Of a stretch of 64,000 nucleotides of DNA, positions 53,839 to 63,347 are shown piece after piece. Origin of the DNA: Streptomyces lydicus (GTDB lineage: Bacteria; Actinomycetota; Actinomycetes; Streptomycetales; Streptomycetaceae); assembly GCF_001729485.1 (NCBI RefSeq), contig NZ_CP017157.1, positions 4,402,001-4,466,000 on the forward strand. Direction: 5' to 3'. The notes below the pieces were generated by a model. The model saw only the letters and a list, made by a program, of their open reading frames with translations, was not told the DNA's origin and did no database searches. Each line of letters opens with the position of its first letter. Within the stretch, counting starts at the first letter, position 1. Position numbers and translations under genes: made by a program.

Positions 53839-53877
53839 ACTGCTAAAATCGAAGTTATCAGCTTCTATTTTAGCAGT
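53839..53877. promoter_or_regulatory. Operator between HxlR and SDR genes
   Basis: ACTGCTAAAATCGAAG and CTTCTATTTTAGCAGT are inverted copies (15 of 16 positions) around TTATCAG. The AT-rich dyad lies 10 bp upstream of the regulator start and 50 bp before the SDR start. Confidence 0.75.
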
Positions 53878-53927
53878 CGAGAGAGGAGCGGCGCCTCGTA
53901 TACCCGCGCCCGGGAACGGAGCACAAC

Positions 53928-54713
53928 GTGACCACATCCATCAGCGAATCCCTCGAAGGCCGACGCGCTCTGGTCACCGGCGGCACCAAGGGCACCGGAG
54001 CCGCCATCGCCCGACGCCTGACCCAGGCCGGTGCGACCGTGCTGGTCACCGCTCGCAGCCGCCCCGACGACGTCGAGGAGAAGACCTTCATCGCCGCCGA
54101 CCTGTCCACCGTCGGAGGCGCCGCCCACGTCGCCTCCGAGGTGGACGCCCGCGTGGGAGGAGTCGACATCCTGGTCAACACCCTCGGCGGCTCCGAGGCC
54201 CCGGCAGGAGGATTCGCCGCGCTCGGCGAGGACGACTGGGCAAAGGAGCTGAACACGAACCTGCTGGCCGCCGTCCGCCTGGACCGCGCACTCCTACCGC
54301 ACATGCTCGCCAACGGCAAGGGCGCGATCGTGCACGTCACCTCGATCCAGCGCCGCATGCCGCTGTGGAACGGCACCCTGGCCTACGCCGCCGCCAAAGC
54401 GGCCCTGACGACCTACAGCAAAGGACTGGCCAACGAGGTCGCCCCCCACGGCGTCCGCGTCAACACCGTCTCACCCGGCTTCGTCCAGACCTCGGCCGCC
54501 GACAACCTCGTCGCCCGGATCGCCCACGACGCCGGAATCGCCCAGGAAGCGGCGCTGGGCCGCCTCATGGACTCCCTGGGAGGCATCCCGCTCGGCCGTC
54601 CCAACCAGCCCGAGGAAGTTGCCGAGCTCGTCGCCTTCCTCGTTTCCGACCGCGCCTCGGCCATCGTCGGCGCCGAACACGTCATCGACGGCGGCACCAC
54701 CCCCACCGTCTGA
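53928..54713 (+). CDS. SDR-family oxidoreductase
   Basis: A 261-residue classical short-chain dehydrogenase: cofactor motif [13 protein letters not shown] (TGxxxGxG), NAG-like NTLGG, catalytic Ser in HVTSIQ, YAAAK for the Tyr/Lys pair and SPGFVQT after it. Needs NAD(P)H; substrate unknown, probably the reactive carbonyl sensed by the HxlR regulator. GTG 53928 follows GGAACGGAG. It is followed after 22 bp by a SnoaL-like gene. Confidence 0.88.
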   Translation: MTTSISESLEGRRALVTGGTKGTGAAIARRLTQAGATVLVTARSRPDDVEEKTFIAADLSTVGGAAHVASEVDARVGGVDILVNTLGGSEAPAGGFAALGEDDWAKELNTNLLAAVRLDRALLPHMLANGKGAIVHVTSIQRRMPLWNGTLAYAAAKAALTTYSKGLANEVAPHGVRVNTVSPGFVQTSAADNLVARIAHDAGIAQEAALGRLMDSLGGIPLGRPNQPEEVAELVAFLVSDRASAIVGAEHVIDGGTTPTV

Positions 54714-54735
54714 ACCCGCCACCACCAGGAGCGTC

Positions 54736-55095
54736 ATGCACGACAACCAACCCCGGACCATCACCCCGGACGACCTGCCCGAGGTGATCACCCGCTACCT
54801 CACGGCGCACCGCGCCCACGACACCGCCACCGCGGTCACGACGTTCACCGACGACGCCACAGTGATCGACGACGGCAACACCTACCAGGGCAGCGCCGCG
54901 ATTGAGCAGTGGCTGGACCGATCCGCCACCGAGTTCACCTACACCATCCGCCTCACGAACGCTCAGGAGACCGACACGGCCCACTACATCGCCACACACC
55001 ACCTCGAAGGCAACTTCCCCGGCGGCGCCATCGATCTCCGCTATCGGTTCACCCTGCGCGACGACCTCATCGAACACCTCGCCATCGAACCCTGA
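54736..55095 (+). CDS. SnoaL-like / NTF2-fold protein
   Basis: A 119-residue alpha+beta-barrel protein (ITRYLTAHRAHDTATAVTTF, then DDATVIDDGNTYQG and LRYRFTLRDDLIEHLAI), the cone fold of SnoaL-like isomerases and binding proteins. CAGGAGCG precedes ATG 54736. It is the second gene of an SDR/SnoaL operon controlled by HxlR. Confidence 0.82.
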   Translation: MHDNQPRTITPDDLPEVITRYLTAHRAHDTATAVTTFTDDATVIDDGNTYQGSAAIEQWLDRSATEFTYTIRLTNAQETDTAHYIATHHLEGNFPGGAIDLRYRFTLRDDLIEHLAIEP

Positions 55096-55701
55096 GCCCG
55101 CCCCCACACCACCTGTTACCGCCCAGGAGAGAACCCACCCACCCCACACCGCCCCGTCCCAGCCCTCGTACCCATCCAGCCACCCGACCAAGAGCCAGCC
55201 CTCAAGTTCTGCATCCACCCGCAGATCAGCACTTGCACACCTGAGGAATCAAGGCGAGCAACTCCGGGGACATCCTCAGCACAGGGTGAGGAGTTTCAGT
55301 TCCCGACGTCGACCACGCCAAGGCCCGCGTGTTTCGGTGCGGACAGAAACCCGTCCGCACTCAGTGGAGTTGCCACGCTCGGTTCGCCTTCTCCCCGTGC
55401 CCGTAAGGCAGTCGGCCCGGGCCGGGCGGTCGCCGCGGTCGGTCCCTCGGGGGAAGCGGACTCAAGGGTGGAGGGTCACCCAGTCATCATGGTCCCCAGC
55501 GGCAGGGACGGGCGATGTTCGTGGCGAGGCGTTCGAGCCGGTGCTTCCTCGGAGCCTGGTGTACGGGAGTGGCCGGAATTCGCCCCCGGATAGAACCGCT
55601 CCGACGAAGCCCGGCGTCCTCATGATCGCGAACGGGTGAGCCAGTGCTCCTTCATTGCGAACTCGGATCGCCATAATCCACCGGCGTTAGGACTTACAGC
55701 C
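55096..55701. other. Long intergenic region without a recognisable gene
   Basis: 606 bp. A minus-strand frame at 55462-55674 (70 codons) lacks a ribosome binding site and recognisable motifs. Given the transposase and integrase remnants on both sides this may be decayed mobile DNA, but I cannot assign it. Confidence 0.5.
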
Positions 55702-56109
55702 ATGAAGCATGCTCTCCGCACCGGACTGGCCGCCGCAGTAGCGGCCACAGCCCTCGCAGTAGCCGTCTCCCCAGCCGTCGCCGCCAACGCCAAGCCCGAC
55801 CGACCGGCGAAGGTGCGTTATCAGCTTGACACCCGTGCGTCGGCAAACCCGAAGCAGATCAACGCCGGCGCGTACAACCGAGCCCGGAGCATCCTGGCTC
55901 ACGCCGGCAGCTATTGGGCGGCCAAGTCTCATCCCATCCACGGCACCAGTTCCGTAGCGGTCCATTACGGCACCGACCTCCTGGCCGAATCGCGGGACGA
56001 GTTCCGGGCACTGGACGCCAGTGCTCCGGTCAAGCGGGCGGGCATGGCGATGTGGCACTGGGACGCCATCCGCCGCGCGGCGGAGGCGATGGGCATCACC
56101 CACTGGTGA
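55702..56109 (+). CDS. Secreted hypothetical protein
   Basis: A 135-residue protein with a Sec signal peptide (TGLAAAVAATALAVAVSPAVA). The mature part is helical and basic, without cysteines, with a repeated small/aromatic pattern (GAYNRARSILAHAGSYWAAK, AMWHWDAIRRAAEAMG). Family not recognised. ATG 55702; AGGA lies at 12 bp. Confidence 0.68.
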   Translation: MKHALRTGLAAAVAATALAVAVSPAVAANAKPDRPAKVRYQLDTRASANPKQINAGAYNRARSILAHAGSYWAAKSHPIHGTSSVAVHYGTDLLAESRDEFRALDASAPVKRAGMAMWHWDAIRRAAEAMGITHW

Positions 56110-56136
56110 CCTTGCCGATGGGGTACCGGCCGTGCC

Positions 56137-56433
56137 GTGGCCGATACACCATCGACCTGTAGACGCCGCTTCCGCGACACCGACCTCGACCAGTTGCCGG
56201 TCTCCGCCCGCGACCGCCGCCCCAACGGCGTCCCGAGTCCTCGCAAGATCACCTCATGGATCGTGCGCCCACGCGAGACATTGACCGAAAGCCAGGAGGA
56301 ACGACTGCTCGAAGTCCGCCTCGCCTGCCCCGACATCCCACACGCCTGCGACCTCGCCCGGACCTTCGCCGACCTCGTCCGCCACCAGCTCGGACGCCTC
56401 CTGCTCGAATGGATCCGCCAGGCCGAGCATTGA
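56137..56433 (+). pseudogene. ISL3-family transposase fragment
   Basis: About 98 codons that match an internal part of ISL3-type transposases: ITSWIVRPRETLTESQEERL, then LACPDIPHACDLARTFADLV and LLLEWIRQAE. The N-terminal zinc-finger part, the DDE core and the true C-terminus are missing and the frame stops at TGA 56431-56433. No terminal inverted repeats are visible. Confidence 0.7.
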
Positions 56434-56761
56434 TCACGGTCGGGGCCGGCACGGTGACCGTCCGCAGGGCAGGGGTTCGGTGAAAGATCGTCGATCATGG
56501 GGCGGGGCCTTGCTACGGTCCACCCCCTGCCGGTGGGGTTCTTGACCGGTGATCAGGTCGAGGCGCCCCCTCGCGGTGCCGTGTCCCGTGGTCGAGCACC
56601 TGGCCGTGCCGCGGAAGTTTCGCATGTTCCTCCATGTCGGGCGTGGGCGCACTTGGAGGGAGCGGTCGCGCTGTTCAACGAGGCGGTGGGCCGGCTGCTC
56701 GGGGGTCTGATGCTGACGGGCTCGTTCGGGCTAGCGTGGGCTTGGCGGAGTTCGGCGGGTC
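56434..56761. other. Intergenic region after the transposase fragment
   Basis: 328 bp with no convincing gene. TAGCGT at about 56733 could be a -10 for the M48 gene. Confidence 0.45.
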
Positions 56762-59700
56762 GTGGGCGTAGGGGGACGTGTGGGGCCTGAAGCAGTCCCG
56801 TACGAGGGGCGTACGACCGCAGGGACCGTGCGGGAGGTCGTACACGATGTGACGGCCCGGGTCGCGCGGGAAGAACTGCCGGTGGTGGAGGGGCTGGCGC
56901 GGTTCGGTGATGCCACGGTCGTGCGAAGGCTGGGGCACCGGGGCGGGCAGCGGCGGGAGCCATTGGGTTTTGGGGCGGGCGAGGCCGCCGCGTTGGTGAC
57001 GGGGGTGGTGTGGCTGGCGCTGGACGAGACCGTACGGCAGCTGGGCGAGCGGGCGGCGAACGGTGCGCTCCGGGGGGCGAGGGGCTTGCTGCGCAGGGTC
57101 TTGCGCAGACAGCCGGAACCGGCGACGTTGCCCCCGCTCACCCCCGAGCAGCTCGTCGAGGTGCGGCAGCGGGTGTTGGAGGTGGCGGCCCGGCGTGGCC
57201 TGGAGCGGGAGCGTGCCGAGACGGTCGCCGACGCGGTGGTGGCCAGGCTGGTGCCGGGCACCGCGGAAGCGGTGCCGCCTGCGCCGCGGGGCGAGTCGGG
57301 CGGAGATGCGAACGGCGGCGGTGCGGGTGGCGGGCCGGGAGAGGCCGTGATCGTGGCGGCCACCGGACACCGCACCCCGCCGCGCGTGGACGAGCGGTCG
57401 ATGCCCTCGGGCACCACGCTGCGCTTCATCCTGCTGGTGGTGCTGATCATGGTGAGCAGCGCCTCGATGATGATGATGACCCTGGGTTCCGGGCTCAGGG
57501 CGGGGTCTTCGACCTCGCGCACGGGCAGCGCGGACGGCTGCACATTCGCCGCGGGGGGAGACCCGTCCCGTATCGGCGGGGCGATCCCGCAGGCGGACAC
57601 CAGCGCCTACCGGGAGTGCCTGGCCCGCTACGAGCCGCGGGGCACCTCGCCCTGGTGGGTGTCCGAGGCGTGGCCGGTTCTCATGGTGGTCGTGGCCGCG
57701 GTCCTGGTGTGGGCGATCCCGGCCTGGAGGGCGCGGCGTGGGCGGGTCGTCCCATTGGAGGCGGTGGACGGCGACGGCGCGGTACGGGGTGCGTTGAGGG
57801 AACTGGCCACGGCGGCGGGACTGGAACGGGTGCCGCGAGTGGTCGTCGACCCGGCGGCGGCCTCGGCCGGTGCGGTGGTGTTCGGCAGCAACAGGCAGCC
57901 GGTGGTGTGTCTGCACGGCGGTCTGCTGGTGCGCGCGCGTACCGATCCGGAGGGCTTCCGCGCGGTGCTGCTGCACGAGTTCGCGCATATCCGCAATGGC
58001 GATGTCACCCTCACCTACCTCACCGTGGCGCTGTGGCGGGCATTCCTCGGCCTGGTGCTGCTGCCGTATGTGGCGCTGATGCTCACTCTGGCGGTGTGGA
58101 TGGCGCTGTTCGACCTGAAGGTGCGTGCGCCGCTGTCGCCCGAGACGATGGCGGGGATCGACAGCTTCTGGCCGCTCCTGGTCCGGCTGCTCGGCCTTGC
58201 GGCCGTGCTGGTGCTGCTGGTCCACCTCGCGCGGGCGGATGTGCTGCGCAGCCGGGAGGTCCACGCCGACCTGACCGCGGTGCGCTGGGGTGCGGCCCCG
58301 CACCACTGGGCGGTCCACGCGGCCGGCCCCGGCGCGGTTGCTGTGCCACGCCGCGGGGTGCGGCGGCTACGGGCGTCCTTCGCGGAGCTGTTGCGCACCC
58401 ATCCGCGGTGGGACCTGCGCCGGGAGGCGCTGGACGATCCCGCGGAGCTGTTCGGCGTACGGGCGCTGCCGATGTTCCTCACCGGCGTGGCCGCCCCGGT
58501 GATAAACGCCCAGGTGTGGGTCTACAACGGGTCGCGCCGTATCCCGTTGCTGGACGAGGCGTCTTGGGCGGTGACGGCCGCGCTGGTGGCCGGGGTGGCC
58601 GGGGTCGCCCTGTGGCGGGCGGTCGCGCACGCCGTGCTCACCGCGCGGCGCGAACCTTCCGGTGTACGCGCCGGGTTGTGGCTGGGCGCCGGGATGACCA
58701 CCGGGGAACTGGTGGCCTACCAGTCCGGCATCAACACCTGGCTGTCCGGCAACCCCGTGATGCTGCTGTTCCCGTTCGCCGCCGGTGTCGCCTTCAGCTG
58801 GTGGACCGCCCAGTGCGCCCGGCTGTGGACCGGGGCGCGGCCAGGGCGTGTCCGGCCGCTGCTGTTGCTGGGGTCGGTGGCCGGTGCGGTGGTGCTGACG
58901 TCGTGGTTCGCCTGGTGGCAGGGGTTCGGCGTGACCTACGCGCGCGAGGGGTGGCCCTCGGTCGCGGAGATGCGTGCCCTGCTGGTCCATGGTCTGCCGC
59001 CCGGGCAGGTCGCGGAGCAGCACGGCATCGTGGACGGGATGTCCGCCGTGTGGATCGAGATGACGGACCTGAACCACTGGGCGCTTTCCCTGACCGCGGT
59101 CGCGGCTCTGTGGCTGCTGCCACTGGCGGCCTGGGCACTGCGCCCCGCCGCGGACCGTGGCACCGCGCCTCCTCAGGCATCGCTGCTTCCGCCACTGCGC
59201 CGGGTACTGCTGCCCGGCCTGCTGGGCGCGGCGCTGGCCACCGTCGCCGTCGCGGTGGTGATGGCGTACATGCACACCTGGCAGCCGTCGCCCGCCGGAC
59301 GCGGCCTCCTGCACCTGTGGATCTATTTGGCCTGGGTGCTGATGCTCCTGCTCGCTGCGGCGACCGCCGCCGCAGCCGCCGCAGCGGCCCTGACCGACCG
59401 CTACCGGCTGCTGTGCGCCCTCATCGCCGCCCAGACCACGGTGCTGGCAGGTTTCGCCGGCGCGTTCGTGCTCGCCTCCCTGGACGGCTGCGTCACGCCG
59501 CTCAACACCCTGCAGTCAACCTGTTCACTCCACCCCCGCGCCTCCGTACTCCGCGGCTTCCACCTCATCATGGGCCCCATCCCCGTCGTCGCCGCGCTCG
59601 TCGCCGCTTGCGCGGCCGCCGTGGTGAGCGTCCTGCACCGGGGGCTCACCGCCCGCCGGCCCCGTACGGCCCTGGCCTCGGTTCCGGGGCGGTGGCAGCC

Positions 59701-60274
59701 CGTTCGGGACCACCTGCTGGCTCGCCGCCTGTGCGTGGGCGTGCTGTGCGCCGCGGCGCTGGCCGTCACCGTGACCGACCTGTTCAACCCCGCCGTGAGC
59801 CGCTCAACGGTGCGCGACTCCGCACCCGGACAGGACCGGACCGCCGTCGCCCCGTCCCCCAGGACCCGCGCCCTGCAGGTGTACTCCTGGGAGGTGTACG
59901 GCGGGCTCCGCCTGGAACGCCGCTTCCTGGCCGTCAACCGCGGGCTCGGCGCGCTCGTCCGGAACCCGCACGCCATCGACGAGTCCCGCACCCGCGCCCA
60001 ATGCGCGCAGTTCCGCCGCTTCGCCCACGACGCCGCCCGGTACTTTCCCGTTCCCGACCCCCGGTCCCAGAGCTTCTGGCGCCGCGCCCAGACCTACGCG
60101 GTCCGCGGCGCCGCACACTGCGACCGCGCCCTGGACCGTGCCAGGAGCCACCTTCCCGGCAGTGGCCACCTTCTCGCCACCGCCCTCAACGAATTCACCG
60201 ACGCCGTGGAATCCATGGGCGCCATGAGCGTCCGCAACCGGAACCTCGTCAAGCGCGCCGGAATCCTGGAGTGA
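56762..60274 (+). CDS. Large multi-spanning M48-family metalloprotease
   Basis: An 1170-residue protein. Residues 1-200 are soluble and Arg/Glu-rich; a helix near 212-235 (FILLVVLIMVSSASMMMMTL) and another near 300 anchor the protease domain. LLHEFAH places the HExxH zinc site at His405/Glu406/His409, and SREVHAD the third ligand Glu499. Ten or so further helices follow (about residues 600-1010), then a soluble tail of about 150 residues. M48 proteases such as HtpX clear membrane proteins; this one is roughly four times larger. GTG 56762 is used, GTG 56780 is possible. Confidence 0.82.
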   Translation: MGVGGRVGPEAVPYEGRTTAGTVREVVHDVTARVAREELPVVEGLARFGDATVVRRLGHRGGQRREPLGFGAGEAAALVTGVVWLALDETVRQLGERAANGALRGARGLLRRVLRRQPEPATLPPLTPEQLVEVRQRVLEVAARRGLERERAETVADAVVARLVPGTAEAVPPAPRGESGGDANGGGAGGGPGEAVIVAATGHRTPPRVDERSMPSGTTLRFILLVVLIMVSSASMMMMTLGSGLRAGSSTSRTGSADGCTFAAGGDPSRIGGAIPQADTSAYRECLARYEPRGTSPWWVSEAWPVLMVVVAAVLVWAIPAWRARRGRVVPLEAVDGDGAVRGALRELATAAGLERVPRVVVDPAAASAGAVVFGSNRQPVVCLHGGLLVRARTDPEGFRAVLLHEFAHIRNGDVTLTYLTVALWRAFLGLVLLPYVALMLTLAVWMALFDLKVRAPLSPETMAGIDSFWPLLVRLLGLAAVLVLLVHLARADVLRSREVHADLTAVRWGAAPHHWAVHAAGPGAVAVPRRGVRRLRASFAELLRTHPRWDLRREALDDPAELFGVRALPMFLTGVAAPVINAQVWVYNGSRRIPLLDEASWAVTAALVAGVAGVALWRAVAHAVLTARREPSGVRAGLWLGAGMTTGELVAYQSGINTWLSGNPVMLLFPFAAGVAFSWWTAQCARLWTGARPGRVRPLLLLGSVAGAVVLTSWFAWWQGFGVTYAREGWPSVAEMRALLVHGLPPGQVAEQHGIVDGMSAVWIEMTDLNHWALSLTAVAALWLLPLAAWALRPAADRGTAPPQASLLPPLRRVLLPGLLGAALATVAVAVVMAYMHTWQPSPAGRGLLHLWIYLAWVLMLLLAAATAAAAAAAALTDRYRLLCALIAAQTTVLAGFAGAFVLASLDGCVTPLNTLQSTCSLHPRASVLRGFHLIMGPIPVVAALVAACAAAVVSVLHRGLTARRPRTALASVPGRWQPVRDHLLARRLCVGVLCAAALAVTVTDLFNPAVSRSTVRDSAPGQDRTAVAPSPRTRALQVYSWEVYGGLRLERRFLAVNRGLGALVRNPHAIDESRTRAQCAQFRRFAHDAARYFPVPDPRSQSFWRRAQTYAVRGAAHCDRALDRARSHLPGSGHLLATALNEFTDAVESMGAMSVRNRNLVKRAGILE

Positions 60275-60358
60275 CGGCACGGCTGAAGCGACCTCTCGGG
60301 AGCCGATACATCTGTGTCAGATCGTGCAACCAGCCGAGGAGCGGGGGGATTTGTTCGA

Positions 60359-60937
60359 TCAGCCCAGCGATGCGCTCGCCGTACGCAGCTCGTCCAGGGC
60401 CGCCAGGACGTATGCGGCGAGTTCGTCTGTGCCGTCGCGGTCGCCCTCGGACCATGCGGCGAACCCGCGCTTGAAGGCGAGGACGCCCAGCTCGCTGGCG
60501 AGGGCCGCGGTGGGGTCGGGCAGGCCGCGGGCGACCAGGGCGGTCGTCATCGCGGCGGCGAGGCTGACGGTCTTGAGGGCGTCACGCTCCTGCAGCTCGG
60601 CGCTGGCTGCGACGGCCGCCTTCACGCGCGGGGCGAGCTCGCGGTTCATGGCGCCCATCGCGCTCGACGCGCGCTCAAGACCGGCGGCGACCGCCTGTAG
60701 CGGGGTGGCGTGGCCGGGAGCCTCGGCGATCCCCTCGGCCAGCAGCCGGCTCAGCGTCTCCTGACCGGCCACCAGCAGCTCGCGCTTGTCGGGGAAGTGC
60801 CGGAAGAAGGTGCTCTTGGTGACCCCGGCACGCTCGGCGATCTGCGTGACCGTCGTGGCGTCGTATCCCTGCTCGGTGAACAGGTCGCATGCGGCCACGA
60901 CGAGGCGTTCGCGTGCGCCTGGTTCCCACCTACCCAT
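60359..60937 (-). CDS. TetR-family transcriptional regulator
   Basis: A 192-residue TetR regulator: residues 10-55 hold ACDLFTEQGYDATTVTQIAE and AGVTKSTFFRHFPDKREL, the canonical DNA-binding domain; the rest is the helical ligand-binding domain. ATG 60937 has no ribosome binding site, but TATGCT ends 6 bp before it, suggesting a leaderless transcript. It is divergent from an SDR gene with a doubled operator between them. Confidence 0.9.
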   Translation of the reverse strand: MGRWEPGARERLVVAACDLFTEQGYDATTVTQIAERAGVTKSTFFRHFPDKRELLVAGQETLSRLLAEGIAEAPGHATPLQAVAAGLERASSAMGAMNRELAPRVKAAVAASAELQERDALKTVSLAAAMTTALVARGLPDPTAALASELGVLAFKRGFAAWSEGDRDGTDELAAYVLAALDELRTASASLG

Positions 60938-60955
60938 GGGGCCAGCATATGTGAG

Positions 60956-61003
60956 GGGACTCTTGTCCCGTCACCTGGTAGCGTGCGACGGGACAAGAGT
61001 CCC
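60956..61003. promoter_or_regulatory. Doubled TetR operator
   Basis: GGGACTCTTGTCCCGTC (60956-60972) and its exact inverse GACGGGACAAGAGTCCC (60987-61003), 14 bp apart. Each copy is itself a dyad, GGGAC-N4-GTCCC, so two TetR dimers can bind in the spacer between regulator and SDR genes. Confidence 0.8.
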
Positions 61004-61024
61004 ATCACTTGGGGGAGGATTTCC

Positions 61025-61906
61025 ATGCGTGTCTTCGTCACCGGTGCCACCGGTCTGATCGGGTCCACCGTCGTCGCCGAACTGCTCGGCAACGGCCACA
61101 CCGTCCTCGCACTCGCCCGTTCCGACGCGTCCGCACGCGCCGCCGAGGCGGCCGGCGCCGAGCCGCTCCGCGGCGCCCTCGCCGATCTGGACGTCCTCCG
61201 AGCCGGCGCCACTCAGGCCGACGGGGTCGTCCACCTGGCGTTCGGCAATGACTTCAGCAGCCCCGAGGCCCTCGCGAGGAACATCGCCGAGGAGAGCGCC
61301 GCCCTCGCGGCCCTCGGCGAGGAACTCGTCGGCAGCAACCGCCCCTTCGTGACCGTCTCGGGTACGCCCCAGGCCCCGGGCCGCGCCTCCACCGAGGCCG
61401 ACCCGGTGCCGACCGACGGACCGGTCGGCGGTCGCGGCCGCACGGTCACGGCGGTCCTGGACCTTGCCGCGCGCGGGGTCCGGAGCACGGCCGTACGCCT
61501 GCCGCGCACGGTCCACAACCAGGGCGAGGGCGGGTTCGCCGGCCTGCTGACCGACCTCGCACGCCGGACCGGGGTGTCCGGCTACCCGGGCGACGGCACC
61601 CAGCGCTGGCCGGCCGTCCACGCGCTCGACGCGGCAGTCCTCCTCCGACTCGCCCTGGAACAGGCAGAAGCCGGCAGCGTCTGGCACGCCGTGGCCGACG
61701 AGGGAGACCAGGTGCGGGACATCGCCGCGGTCATCGGCCGACGGCTGGGCCTGCCGGTCGAGTCGGTGCCGTCGCAGACGTACGGCCCTCTCGCCTCGAT
61801 CTTCGCGACCGACCAGCCCTCGTCCAGCGACCGTACCCGGCAGACCCTCGGCTGGGAGCCGAAACACCCCGGTCTCCTGGAGGACCTGGAGAACATCCGA
61901 CCCTGA
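61025..61906 (+). CDS. NAD-dependent epimerase/dehydratase-like SDR
   Basis: A 293-residue extended-type SDR. Rossmann motif FVTGATGLIGSTVV at the N-terminus, VVHLAFGND in place of the usual DxxH strand and FVTVSGTPQ for the active-site region; the catalytic Tyr/Lys pair is not obvious. Used in Streptomyces as stress-linked reductases; substrate unknown. GGGGGAGGATTTCC precedes ATG 61025. Divergent from and probably repressed by the TetR protein. Confidence 0.87.
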   Translation: MRVFVTGATGLIGSTVVAELLGNGHTVLALARSDASARAAEAAGAEPLRGALADLDVLRAGATQADGVVHLAFGNDFSSPEALARNIAEESAALAALGEELVGSNRPFVTVSGTPQAPGRASTEADPVPTDGPVGGRGRTVTAVLDLAARGVRSTAVRLPRTVHNQGEGGFAGLLTDLARRTGVSGYPGDGTQRWPAVHALDAAVLLRLALEQAEAGSVWHAVADEGDQVRDIAAVIGRRLGLPVESVPSQTYGPLASIFATDQPSSSDRTRQTLGWEPKHPGLLEDLENIRP

Positions 61907-62203
61907 CCGGCGAACGGGAGGCCCGCGTACGCACCACTGCCGACACTGCCTCGCCATCCCCGCGATGGTCACGCGAGGTCACCAGCGGGCTGGTCTCCTC
62001 GGGGAACCGGCGACAGTTGGATGCGCGCCCCCCGGTACCGGGACCGGCGGCCCCGGGCGGAACGCATCCGCCCGACGGTGCGCCGAAATGCGGTCGAATA
62101 CCGCCATACTGGGCGCATTCACCGGCCCGATCCCCTCCGATCCGGTCCGGTTCGTACCCCGTCGGACCGCCGTGAACGGTCCGCCCGAGGGAGAGGACGC
62201 TGG

Positions 62204-63268
62204 GTGAGCGTGCAACGGGTGGGCCTGGTCGTCCACGAGGGCCGGGCCGCCGCCGTGACGGCTGCCGAGGTCGTACGGAGGTGGTGCAGACATCAGGGCG
62301 TCGGCTGCTGCGCCATCGACGTGTGGAGCCAGGAGGAGCAGCGGCGGGACGCGCGGGAGGAGGTCGAGGCCGCCGGCGACCCCGACCTGATCGTCACGCT
62401 CGGCGGTGACGGCACCTTCCTCCGCGGGGCGCGGCTGGCCGCGCAGAACGACGCGCTGGTCCTGGGGGTGGACCTGGGCACCCTCGGCTTCCTGACCGAG
62501 GTCCCGGCCGGCGACGTCGGAACGGCGCTGGACGCCGTCCACCGCGGGCAGGTGGGGGTGGAGAGCCGCATGATGCTGACGATGCGGGCGTCCCGGCCGC
62601 TGGAACTCCCCGAGGGGATGGAGGCCCTGCTGCGCTACGGCCGGGGGCCGGCGCTCCCCCCTCCGCTGGTGCGCCCCGAGTGCGCCGTCGCCCAGGACTG
62701 GGGGGTGGCGCTGAACGTGACGGCGCTCAACGACATCACCGTGGAGAAGCTGGCCCGCGACCGGCAGGTATCCCTCGGGGTGTATCTCGGCGGCCGGCTG
62801 CTCGCCTCGTACTCCGCCGACGCCGTGCTGGTCGCGACGCCCACCGGGTCCACCGCCTACAGCTTCGCGGCGGGCGGCCCGGTGGTCTCGCCCGCGGCCG
62901 ACGCTCTCGTCTTCACGCCCGTCGCCCCGCACATGACCTTCAACCGCTCGGTGGTGGTCGCCCCGGACGAGCCGGTCGCCCTGCGCGTCCTGGAGCACTC
63001 CGGCCGCGCCGCGGTGAGCGTGGACGGCCAGCTGCGCGGCGTGCTGGACCCGGGTGACTGGATCGGCGTCTACGCGGCGCCCCAGCGGCTGCGCGTCGCA
63101 CGACTCACGCCGACCGACTTCTACGGCAGGCTGCGGGAGCGGATGCGGCTGACCGACGCCCCCGCCGCGGCCGACACCGTCGTCACGCCGTTGTGGCCGC
63201 ACACCACCCGGGCCCCCGACGACCTCGCGCATCTGCGCCTGCCGTCGCTGGCCGTGGACGCCGACTGA
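62204..63268 (+). CDS. NAD kinase
   Basis: A 354-residue ATP-NAD kinase that makes NADP. VTLGGDGTFLRGA carries the GGDGT motif (Asp69 as catalytic residue), VDLGTLGFLTEV the NE/D-like segment, and TPTGSTAYSFAAGGPVVSP the C-terminal substrate loop. At 354 residues it is longer than usual, with an insertion in residues 130-165 and a C-terminal tail. Its isolated location, away from the usual TlyA/RecN neighbours, suggests a second NAD kinase. GTG 62204 has GAGGGAGAGG about 14 bp upstream. Confidence 0.92.
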   Translation: MSVQRVGLVVHEGRAAAVTAAEVVRRWCRHQGVGCCAIDVWSQEEQRRDAREEVEAAGDPDLIVTLGGDGTFLRGARLAAQNDALVLGVDLGTLGFLTEVPAGDVGTALDAVHRGQVGVESRMMLTMRASRPLELPEGMEALLRYGRGPALPPPLVRPECAVAQDWGVALNVTALNDITVEKLARDRQVSLGVYLGGRLLASYSADAVLVATPTGSTAYSFAAGGPVVSPAADALVFTPVAPHMTFNRSVVVAPDEPVALRVLEHSGRAAVSVDGQLRGVLDPGDWIGVYAAPQRLRVARLTPTDFYGRLRERMRLTDAPAAADTVVTPLWPHTTRAPDDLAHLRLPSLAVDAD

Positions 63269-63347
63269 CCCCCGACGCGTCCGCCACCCGCACCGAGCGT
63301 CCTCACCGGCACCGGCACCGGCCCGCCCCGCAGGTGCCGTCCCGCCG

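Noticed and set aside
55462..55674. 70-codon minus-strand frame
   Set aside because: No start site, no recognisable domain, and it lies in a stretch with no coding bias.
57010..60474. 1154-codon frame overlapping the M48 gene
   Set aside because: Low-complexity Gly/Arg/Ala sequence in a shifted frame; the M48 frame has protease motifs and transmembrane pattern.
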